Program-made: the position numbers and the translations under genes
The notes under the pieces: model-generated
What the model was told of the DNA's origin: nothing
Seen by the model: the letters and a program-made list of their open reading frames with translations, nothing else
The model's database searches: none
From: Gammaproteobacteria bacterium
Lineage (GTDB): Bacteria > Pseudomonadota > Gammaproteobacteria > UBA6429
DNA length: 14,848 nucleotides
Assembly (NCBI GenBank): GCA_003232015.1
Contig: QIKU01000026.1
Span: forward strand, 1 to 14,848
Direction of reading: 5' to 3'
Shown: positions 1 through 6,790 of the stretch, piece after piece
Layout: every line of letters starts with the position of its first letter
Position numbering within the stretch: position 1 is the first letter of the stretch

Positions 1-16
1 AATGTAAACATGAACA

Positions 17-165
17 ATTTAGTCGCACTTATGTCGAGCAAGCAAAGCGCGCGAGACTCTGTCAGGCAGGTCGAATGTGAATTTAGTGGCACTGTTTGTC
101 AAACAGGCTGATGTGACTTTAGCCGCACTTATACCGCGCAAGCAAAGCGCTCGAGGCTCGGTCAG
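17..165. repeat. Imperfect 49-bp direct repeat pair with a short third copy
   Basis: Positions 17-65 and 117-165 align without gaps and match at 41 of 49 bases. The two copies start exactly 100 bp apart. Each begins with a core like TTTAGYCGCACTTAT and contains the identical block AGCAAAGCGC. A third, shortened copy of the core lies at 76-94 (TGTGAATTTAGTGGCACTG), and 15 of its 19 bases match 112-130. No reading frame covers the region. Repeated cores of this kind occur at transposon ends (for example the multiple terminal repeats of IS21-like elements) and in intergenic repeat families. No transposase gene is visible, so the origin is open. Confidence 0.7.
92..106. promoter_or_regulatory. 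Perfect 15-bp palindrome, possible operator
   Basis: CTGTTTGTCAAACAG is a perfect 7-bp inverted repeat around a single central base. It lies between the two direct repeat copies and about 94 bp upstream of the ccsB start codon. The size and symmetry suit a dimeric DNA-binding protein, but no regulator family can be assigned. It could equally be part of the surrounding repeat structure. Confidence 0.3.
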
Positions 166-199
166 ATTATGATTTTTTTCCTGGTTTCAAGAAAGTATA

Positions 200-2242
200 A
201 TGAATATAACGCAATCCCCCAAAACCCATAAACAACCGTCGAACAAAAGTATCCTTCTTGAATTTTTGGGTTCAATGAACCTGGCCATTAGTATCTTAGT
301 GGTATTGGCTATCGCCTCTATTATAGGCACCGTGCTGCAGCAAAATCAGCCGTATAATGATTATATAATAAAGTTTGGCCCTTTCTGGCATGAGTTTTTT
401 AGCGGTATTGGTTTATACGATGTTTATTCGGCTGTCTGGTTTTTAATATTGCTTGGCTTTCTGGTGCTTTCGACCAGTGTTTGTATTTATCGCAATACAC
501 CGGTGATGTTACGTGAGATGCGGCAGTTCCGCTTGCACGCAAAAGCAAAAAGTTTAAAAAGTATGAAACATACTGCCGTATGGCAGGCTGAGTCAGAACA
601 GGTAACGGCAGCCCATCTTATACAAAAAGCCAAACTTTATTTAGGGCAGTTTGGTTTTCAGTTACGCGATGAAGTTTTTGACGGTCACCATACCCTGGTA
701 GCAAAAAAAGGCGGCTTTAATCGTATTGGTTATATCCTGACGCATGTGGGTATCGTGGTTATTTGCATTGGTGGGTTAATCGATGGCAATCTGGGGTTGA
801 AAGTAAAAGAGTGGGCGGGTGATATCAAAATTGAAACCCGCGATATTACTGCTAAAGAGGTGCCGGCGATCAGTCGCTTGAAAGCTGATGAATCATTATC
901 GTTTCGTGGTTCCATTACATTGCCTGAAGGCAGCAGCAGTAATTTTGTTTTTCTGAATGTGCGAGATGGTTATTTGGTTCAGGAATTACCTTTTTCGATT
1001 GAATTAAAAAACTTCAGGGTTGAACATTATGAATCGGGTCAGCCGAAATCATTCGAAAGTGATTTAGTTATTCATGATAATGGGCACGAGAAGTTTGAAG
1101 CCACTATTTCGGTAAACCATCCGTTACTTTATCGTGGTTATGCTATTTACCAGGCCAGTTTTGGTGATGGAGGCACACAACTGGATCTGGCCGTGCGCCC
1201 ATTTTTTACCCAGCTATCCGACAATAATCAGCCGCCACGCACAGAATTAACGGGTGAGGTTAATAAAAAGCTAACAATTGATACACTGCAGGGAAAATAT
1301 ATTCTGGAATTTGAAGATTTTAAGCAATTTAATATTTTCCCCAACGAAGATAAGAGTATCAATAAACAGTTTATAAACTATGGTTCCATGCTTACGTTTA
1401 AGGCACGGGATGAAAGTGGCCAGGCGCGTGAGTTTATAAATTACATGTCGCCTGTAAAACTAGATGGGCGCTATTTTTATTTAACCGGCATGCGTGAAAC
1501 CGTAGGCCAGGACTTTAAGTATTTACATATCCCCGTTGATGCCAATGCTTCAATGGAGCGGTTTTTCAAGTTTCATGCAATACTCAATGATGATGCGCGC
1601 TTGCTGCAAATGGCACAGGCGACAGTGGTTTCAGCCGTGGGAGCAATGGGGCGGGACAACGAGCAAATGCAGCAACAAGTTGCGCAGGCGATGGTGCGTC
1701 TGACGGGGCTTTTCCGCAGTGGTGGTTATGTTGCAATCGACAAGGATATCAAGGCAAAAGTACCGCAAGAAAAACAAGAGGAGATTGCAAAAGCCTATAT
1801 GGGGGTATTGCAAACGGCATTAGAAAATATGTATCTGCTGGTATTACGTGAAGAAGGCATTGATATCAGCAAGGGTATTAGTGAGGCCGATAATGTGTTT
1901 TTTGAAGATGCGGTGAGTGCATTGGCCGGTTTAGGTTTTTATGGTGCACCGTTTTATTTGCAGCTGGTTGATTTTAAACACCGTGAAGCATCCGGGTTGC
2001 AAATAGCACGTTCACCGGGTAAAAATACCGTATATTTAGGTTGCCTGTTATTGATAATTGGTATATTTATGATGTTTTATATTGCGCAGCAACGTTTCTG
2101 GTTAATGGTTGTCCAAGCGGAAGGCGATGGCAAAATGGAGCTGATTTTTGCTGGCAGTACAAATAGAAATGAATTTGGTTTTAACAAGCGCTACAGGGAA
2201 TTTTCGGAGCAATTAAAAGCATTGCTCCTGGATAACAAATAA
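200..2242 (+). CDS. ccsB: Cytochrome c biogenesis protein CcsB (ResB family)
   Basis: This is the ResB/CcsB half of the System II cytochrome c synthetase. With CcsA it moves heme across the inner membrane and attaches it to apocytochrome c in the periplasm. The 680-residue product has three N-terminal membrane segments (about 25-47, 79-97 and 174-194). A large periplasmic domain (about 195-605) follows, then a last membrane segment (about 609-629) and a short cytoplasmic tail. His182 in the third segment is a candidate heme-handling residue. NHPLLYRGYAIYQASF (306-321) and RSPGKNTVYLG (604-614) match conserved ResB blocks. The length is normal for the long proteobacterial form. The first ATG is preferred because residues 19-26 already belong to the family's conserved N-terminus, but the Shine-Dalgarno is weak (AGAAAG, 4 nt from the ATG). 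It is followed 43 nt later by ccsA. Confidence 0.93.
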   Translation: MNITQSPKTHKQPSNKSILLEFLGSMNLAISILVVLAIASIIGTVLQQNQPYNDYIIKFGPFWHEFFSGIGLYDVYSAVWFLILLGFLVLSTSVCIYRNTPVMLREMRQFRLHAKAKSLKSMKHTAVWQAESEQVTAAHLIQKAKLYLGQFGFQLRDEVFDGHHTLVAKKGGFNRIGYILTHVGIVVICIGGLIDGNLGLKVKEWAGDIKIETRDITAKEVPAISRLKADESLSFRGSITLPEGSSSNFVFLNVRDGYLVQELPFSIELKNFRVEHYESGQPKSFESDLVIHDNGHEKFEATISVNHPLLYRGYAIYQASFGDGGTQLDLAVRPFFTQLSDNNQPPRTELTGEVNKKLTIDTLQGKYILEFEDFKQFNIFPNEDKSINKQFINYGSMLTFKARDESGQAREFINYMSPVKLDGRYFYLTGMRETVGQDFKYLHIPVDANASMERFFKFHAILNDDARLLQMAQATVVSAVGAMGRDNEQMQQQVAQAMVRLTGLFRSGGYVAIDKDIKAKVPQEKQEEIAKAYMGVLQTALENMYLLVLREEGIDISKGISEADNVFFEDAVSALAGLGFYGAPFYLQLVDFKHREASGLQIARSPGKNTVYLGCLLLIIGIFMMFYIAQQRFWLMVVQAEGDGKMELIFAGSTNRNEFGFNKRYREFSEQLKALLLDNK

Positions 2243-2285
2243 CGCGTTAATGCATAAAACATATTAAAAAAACAAGGTTTAGAAT

Positions 2286-3515
2286 ATGAGTGAAAATATC
2301 CTTCCAAAGCAATTCCAGACACAAAGCTGGGTAAAAAAATTAACGCTATTTGACTGGCTCTTTGCCATCGCCCTGTTAGTGGGTAGTGGCTATGCCTATA
2401 ATGAATATGCGAGCTATATGGATGAATATGAGGTGGGTATTTTATTCGGCTCAGCACTGTCTCTGATTGGTTTGGGTTGGGGATGGAAGCCGTCAAGATT
2501 GCTATTTGTCGTCGTGAGTGCATTAAGTTTGTTTGCAATCAGCATCTATAACCCGGCTATGCAGGCATTAGCTGAAACGGGAGTGACCGGTCAGGCAGCG
2601 ATTGATATTTTGAATTACGATAAAGAACAATCAAAGTTCTTTTTAAAATTCCTTATTTCCAGCCAGTCCGCCACCATGTGGATGAGCGCATTATTCTTTA
2701 TGGCAACGGTTGCTTATTTTATTGAGTTATTAGGCCGTAGTGAATTTGCTGGTAAGGTTGCAACGGCGATGGTGTGGTCTGCTATTACCATGGGTCTGGT
2801 TGGTTTGCTGGTACGCTGGTATGAATCTTATTTACTTGGCGCTGACATTGGTTATATTCCGGTTAGTAATTTATACGAAGTCTTTATTTTATTTGCGGTT
2901 ATCACTGCGATGATTTACCTCTATTATGAAATGCGCTATGAAACACGTGCTATGGGCGGTTTTGTACTGTTGATTATTTCGGCGGCGGTTATTTTTTTAC
3001 TTTGGTATCATTTTGAAAAAGGTGCATCTGAAATTAAACCGTTAGTGCCGGCGCTGCAAAGTTACTGGATGAAAATTCATGTGCCCACTAACTTTGTCGG
3101 TTATGGTGCATTTGCTCTGGCAGCTATGGTGGGGATTGTTTTTTTAATAAAAGAACGTGCGTTACGTCATAACCCGAGCGGTTTAATGGCTACACGTTTA
3201 CCGGCAACGGATATACTGGACGATGTTATGTACAAGTCCATCGCGCTGGGTTTTGCATTTTTTACTGTCGCAACGGTATTGGGTGCAATGTGGGCGGCTG
3301 AAGCGTGGGGTGGCTACTGGTCATGGGATCCGAAAGAAACCTGGGCTTTGATTGTATGGTTAAATTATGCCGCGTGGTTGCATATGCACTTTACCAAAGG
3401 CTGGCGTGGTGCACCCATGGCATGGTGGGCGGTCATCGGTTTATTTATTACAACTTTTGCTTTTTTAGGTGTTAATATGTTTTTGTCCGGGTTGCATTCC
3501 TATGGCGGGTTATAG
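2286..3515 (+). CDS. ccsA: Cytochrome c biogenesis protein CcsA (heme exporter/ligase subunit)
   Basis: CcsA is the multi-spanning membrane partner of CcsB in System II cytochrome c assembly. The 409-residue product is almost entirely hydrophobic segments. It carries the diagnostic tryptophan-rich heme-binding motif WGGYWSWDPKETW at 341-353. Conserved histidines flank it: His265 in the WMKIHVPTNF block and His404 in the C-terminal GLHSYGG. Together these are the expected external heme ligands. The first 130 residues add extra membrane segments before the core domain, as in other long proteobacterial CcsA proteins. An AAGG Shine-Dalgarno (2274-2277) lies 8 nt before the ATG. It sits 43 nt after ccsB and 47 nt before dsbA with no terminator visible, so the three genes are probably co-transcribed. 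Confidence 0.94.
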   Translation: MSENILPKQFQTQSWVKKLTLFDWLFAIALLVGSGYAYNEYASYMDEYEVGILFGSALSLIGLGWGWKPSRLLFVVVSALSLFAISIYNPAMQALAETGVTGQAAIDILNYDKEQSKFFLKFLISSQSATMWMSALFFMATVAYFIELLGRSEFAGKVATAMVWSAITMGLVGLLVRWYESYLLGADIGYIPVSNLYEVFILFAVITAMIYLYYEMRYETRAMGGFVLLIISAAVIFLLWYHFEKGASEIKPLVPALQSYWMKIHVPTNFVGYGAFALAAMVGIVFLIKERALRHNPSGLMATRLPATDILDDVMYKSIALGFAFFTVATVLGAMWAAEAWGGYWSWDPKETWALIVWLNYAAWLHMHFTKGWRGAPMAWWAVIGLFITTFAFLGVNMFLSGLHSYGGL

Positions 3516-3562
3516 GTATATTTAGTTTAAAACTCAAAAGAATAAGATCTAAGGAGAAGTCA

Positions 3563-4198
3563 GTGTTTAATCGTTTTTTTAAGTATGGTTGCATCATGTC
3601 TTTCTTGCTGCTGGCGAATGGCTCAGTGCAGGCTGACAGTTTTGATGAAGGGATTGAATATCTAAAAATTAACCCACCGGTTTCAACTTCAGCTAAAAAA
3701 GGCCAGGTCGAAGTGGTGGAGCTGTTCTGGTATATGTGTTCACATTGTTTTCGGTTTGAACCTGTGATGGAAAAGTGGCTTAAGAACAAGCCAAAGAATG
3801 TTGTCTTTAAACGTATTCCAGCTATTTTTTCCCCACGCTGGCGTTTCTTTGCAAAGATTTTTTACACCGCGCAGTTACTGGATGTTGAAGAAAAAATTCA
3901 TAAACCGTTGTTTGATGCTCTGCATCAGGAAAAAGCGCGTCTGGGTAATGCCAGTGCTATGGCTCAATTTTTTGAAAAACACGCCGGTATCAAAGAGCAG
4001 GACTTTATGGATGTTTTTAATTCATTCAGCGTCGATGCCAAAGTAAGAAGAGCAGAAGATTTAAGCAAGCGCTATGGTGCGCAAGGTGTTCCAACGCTGA
4101 TAGTAAATGGTAAGTGGCGCACGGGCGGTACCATTGCCGGTGGCCATGAAGGCATGATTAAAGTAGTGGATCATTTAATCAAGCTTGAGTCCAGATAA
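3563..4198 (+). CDS. dsbA: Thiol:disulfide interchange protein DsbA-like, with CSHC active site
   Basis: This is a periplasmic thiol-disulfide oxidoreductase of the DsbA family, which introduces disulfides into exported proteins. The 211-residue precursor has a signal peptide ending near residue 24 (SVQA/DS). The thioredoxin-fold active site C59-S-H-C62 follows VVELFWYM. The cis-proline loop GVPT is at 175-178 (Pro177). The usual DsbA dipeptide is Pro-His; here it is Ser-His, which may shift the redox potential. Translation starts at GTG 3563, supported by the strong Shine-Dalgarno AAGGAG at 3551-3556. The next ATG (3596) would truncate the signal peptide. Its position behind ccsBA fits a role in controlling cysteine redox state around cytochrome maturation, which is inferred from context only. 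Confidence 0.9.
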   Translation: MFNRFFKYGCIMSFLLLANGSVQADSFDEGIEYLKINPPVSTSAKKGQVEVVELFWYMCSHCFRFEPVMEKWLKNKPKNVVFKRIPAIFSPRWRFFAKIFYTAQLLDVEEKIHKPLFDALHQEKARLGNASAMAQFFEKHAGIKEQDFMDVFNSFSVDAKVRRAEDLSKRYGAQGVPTLIVNGKWRTGGTIAGGHEGMIKVVDHLIKLESR

Positions 4199-4296
4199 GT
4201 GAGTAAATAGGGTAGGGATAATCGAGCGCGTTAAATTTAAAGGTATTTCTGACAAAGCCGATATTCTCTAGTACCGTCAGGTAGTGTACGACGATG

Positions 4297-4303
4297 AAAG
4301 GAG
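4297..4303 (+). promoter_or_regulatory. Strong ribosome binding site of the acetolactate synthase gene
   Basis: AAAGGAG lies 5 nt before ATG 4309 and fixes that start. The 110-nt gap after dsbA (4199-4308) is longer than the other gaps in this block, so the gene may have its own promoter. The best candidate is CTGACA at 4249-4254 with TACCGT 17 nt later, but the -10 match is poor and I do not call it as a promoter. Confidence 0.6.
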
Positions 4304-4308
4304 ATTAA

Positions 4309-5940
4309 ATGAAGGCGGCTGAGTTATTTGTAAAATGCCTTGAAAATGAAGGTGTCGAGTATATTTTCGGAATTCCAGGTGAGGAAAATCTGGATGTGAT
4401 GGACGCACTACTCGATTCCAGTATCCAGTTTATTACCGTTAGGCATGAACAAGGCGCGGCCTTTATGGCTGACGTGTATGGCCGCCTTACAGGTAAAGCC
4501 GGTGTTTGCCTTGCAACACTTGGCCCCGGAGCAACCAACCTTATTACCGGCGTCGCCGACGCGAATCTGGATCATGCCCCCGTGGTTGCCATTGCCGGCC
4601 AGGCCAGTACCCACCGGTTGCATAAAGAGTCTCATCAGGTTCTTGATTTAGAACTTATCTTTGAGCCTATCACAAAATATTCATCACGAATTCTGTCGCC
4701 CAGCGTTATTACGGAAGTGGTACGTAAGGCATTTAAAGTGGCACAAACAGAAAAAACGGGTGCAACTTTTATTGAATTTCCTGAAAACATTGCAGAAATG
4801 GAAATTGAAGATTCTCCCATTGATACAAAAAACCCGATGTCACCGGAGCCACCGGGGATTAAAGTAGAAGCCGCCGCAAAACTGATTTCAGAGGCAAAGC
4901 AGCCGATGATTCTGGCCGGCAATGGAATTATCCGAGGAGGTGCCTGTAAGGAGCTGGCAGCATTTGCCGACTATTTGAAAATTCCGGTTGCTAATACTTT
5001 TATGGCAAAAGGGGTTATTCCGTTCAAACACCCAATGGCTCTGGGCAGCGCCGGCTTACAGGCCAACGATTATATTAGCTGCGGCTTTGCAAAAGCCGAT
5101 TTGATTATTTGTATTGGCTACGACCTGGTGGAATACCATCCTTATCTCTGGCACCAGACAAAAGACAGAAACATTATTCACATCGACCAAAACCATGCCG
5201 AAGTTGACGCCTATTATTCGGTTGACATTGGCGTGGTGGGCGACATCAAACATTCGTTACAACGCATTATGAAAATTGCAAAACCATCAGCAGGTAATGC
5301 AATGCATGCTTTACGTAATGTGTTGATTGAAGAAATGAACCAGCATCAGGATGACAATGCGGTTCCAATGAAGCCGCAAAAGATTATCTGGGATTTACGT
5401 ACGGCAATGGCGCTGGATGACATCGCTATTAGTGATGTAGGCGCACATAAAATGTGGATGTCACGTATGTTTCGTTGTGAGCACCCTAACACCTGCATTA
5501 TATCCAATGGTTTTGCCAGCATGGGGATTGCGGTGCCCGGCGCGATTGCCGCCAAGCTGGTTAACCCGAATAAAAAAGTGGTGGCGGTAACCGGGGATGC
5601 CGGTTTTATGATGAACTCGCAGGAAATTGAAACAGCCATGCGGCTGGGCACGGCCATCGTTATTTTAATTTGGTCAGATAACGCCTATGGTTTAATTGAA
5701 TGGAAGCAAATGAATCAGTTCAAGCGAACATCTAATATTAGTTTTACCAATCCGGACTTTGTAAAATACGCAGAATCTTTTGGTGCAAAAGGTTATCGTA
5801 TTGATAACGGTAACGACTTATTGCCAACGCTCAAAAAAGCACTGGCAGATAACACGGTGAGTATTATTGATTGCCCAGTTGATTATCGTGAAAATTTAAA
5901 ATTAACAAGTAAGCTTGGTGAAATGGTGTGCCCTATATAA
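4309..5940 (+). CDS. Acetolactate synthase large-subunit-type ThDP enzyme (catabolic AlsS/IlvB-like)
   Basis: This is a thiamine-diphosphate enzyme expected to condense two pyruvates to 2-acetolactate and CO2. All three domains are present in 543 residues. The N-terminal pyrimidine-binding domain has GIPGEEN (21-27) and the catalytic glutamate Glu47 in RHEQGAAFMA. The central domain spans about 185-345. The C-terminal diphosphate-binding domain has the metal/ThDP motif from GD 429-430 to N458. The tail FVKYAESFGAKGY (484-496) and CPVDYREN (522-529) resemble catabolic acetolactate synthases of the AlsS/BudB type. Glu47 argues against glyoxylate carboligase, which lacks this residue. No regulatory small subunit and no acetolactate decarboxylase gene lies nearby, so biosynthetic versus catabolic use is unresolved. 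It sits between dsbA and the EEP gene, which I recall as adjacent in Pseudomonas. Confidence 0.82.
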   Translation: MKAAELFVKCLENEGVEYIFGIPGEENLDVMDALLDSSIQFITVRHEQGAAFMADVYGRLTGKAGVCLATLGPGATNLITGVADANLDHAPVVAIAGQASTHRLHKESHQVLDLELIFEPITKYSSRILSPSVITEVVRKAFKVAQTEKTGATFIEFPENIAEMEIEDSPIDTKNPMSPEPPGIKVEAAAKLISEAKQPMILAGNGIIRGGACKELAAFADYLKIPVANTFMAKGVIPFKHPMALGSAGLQANDYISCGFAKADLIICIGYDLVEYHPYLWHQTKDRNIIHIDQNHAEVDAYYSVDIGVVGDIKHSLQRIMKIAKPSAGNAMHALRNVLIEEMNQHQDDNAVPMKPQKIIWDLRTAMALDDIAISDVGAHKMWMSRMFRCEHPNTCIISNGFASMGIAVPGAIAAKLVNPNKKVVAVTGDAGFMMNSQEIETAMRLGTAIVILIWSDNAYGLIEWKQMNQFKRTSNISFTNPDFVKYAESFGAKGYRIDNGNDLLPTLKKALADNTVSIIDCPVDYRENLKLTSKLGEMVCPI

Positions 5941-5980
5941 TAGTTGTTACGGTCTACAGTTTAATGGTTAGTAATACCAC

Positions 5981-6787
5981 ATGAGTGTTGAAAATAAAAT
6001 ATTACGCGTGATGAGTTATAACGTGCAGGTGGGCATCCACACGGCAAAACCACATCATTATGTTTTGCATAGCTGGAAACATGTGTTGCCACATTCTTTT
6101 CGTTTAACCAATCTGAACCGTATTGCAGATTTAATTCAGGACTATGATATTGTTGGTATGCAAGAACTGGATGCGGGTAGTATTCGAAGTAACTTTATTA
6201 ATCTGGCCGAATTTCTGGCCGAACGCGCAGGCTTCCCTTTCTGGTATCACCAGGTGAATCGTAACCTCGGCCATCTGGCGCAACATGCCAGTGGTTTTCT
6301 TAGCCGCTATCAACCCGATCAAATTACCGATATTCGTTTGCCCGGCTTTATACCGGGGCGGCGGGCAATTATGGTCAGGTACGGTGAAGGTGAATCGGCT
6401 CTAACAATTTTTATTATGCATCTTTCCTTAGGTAAGCGTGCAAGGTTAAATCAACTGGATTTTATCAGTGATTTTGTGAATGACTCGGCACATGCTATTT
6501 TAATGGGTGATTTAAATTGTAAGGCAGACAGCGGCGAAATGAATTTATTATTTCGCAAAACAAAATTGCGCCGACCTTTAGCTGAATGCCACACCTTTCC
6601 GAGTTGGCGACCGCATCAACCAATAGATCACATCCTGATTACATCTGAACTAAAAGTGCTGGACGTTAAAGCCCTTTCAGATACTTTTTCTGACCATTTG
6701 CCTTTGGTGATGGATATTGAATTACCGGAAGGCTTACAGTTAAAAGAAGTGAAGCAAACATTTAACCATATCAGAAGAAGTGTATAA
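5981..6787 (+). CDS. Endonuclease/exonuclease/phosphatase (EEP) family hydrolase
   Basis: This is a metal-dependent phosphodiesterase or phosphatase of the exonuclease III / DNase I-like fold; the substrate is unknown. In 268 residues the catalytic set is complete: Asn14 in SYNVQVG, Glu62 in QELD, His147 in MHLSLG, Asp177 and Asn179 in GDLNC, Asp216 in PIDHIL, and Asp238-His239 in SDHLPL. A histidine-rich stretch at 20-38 (six His) follows motif I and appears to be a trait of this subfamily. No signal peptide is seen, so it is probably cytoplasmic. The start has no good Shine-Dalgarno. Met11 is an alternative but would cut into the first beta-strand. It is followed 3 nt later by the diguanylate cyclase gene, so the two are probably translated together. 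Confidence 0.85.
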   Translation: MSVENKILRVMSYNVQVGIHTAKPHHYVLHSWKHVLPHSFRLTNLNRIADLIQDYDIVGMQELDAGSIRSNFINLAEFLAERAGFPFWYHQVNRNLGHLAQHASGFLSRYQPDQITDIRLPGFIPGRRAIMVRYGEGESALTIFIMHLSLGKRARLNQLDFISDFVNDSAHAILMGDLNCKADSGEMNLLFRKTKLRRPLAECHTFPSWRPHQPIDHILITSELKVLDVKALSDTFSDHLPLVMDIELPEGLQLKEVKQTFNHIRRSV

Positions 6788-6790
6788 CGA

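Noticed and set aside
1..199. CRISPR array in the repeat region
   Set aside because: There are only two full copies, imperfect, 49 bp long with a 51-bp spacer that itself contains a partial copy. No cas genes are visible.
196..201. Perfect TATAAT at the ccsB start
   Set aside because: It overlaps the ATG at 200 and would start transcription inside the coding sequence. The next in-frame start would lose conserved N-terminal residues of CcsB.
2191..2538. 115-codon minus-strand frame across the ccsB/ccsA junction
   Set aside because: It is antisense to two clear genes, has no recognisable protein features and no ribosome binding site. It is a shadow frame.
4309..5940. Calling the ThDP enzyme glyoxylate carboligase or pyruvate oxidase (PoxB)
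   Set aside because: The catalytic Glu47 is present, which glyoxylate carboligase lacks. The C-terminal tail resembles AlsS and lacks a PoxB-type lipid-binding extension.
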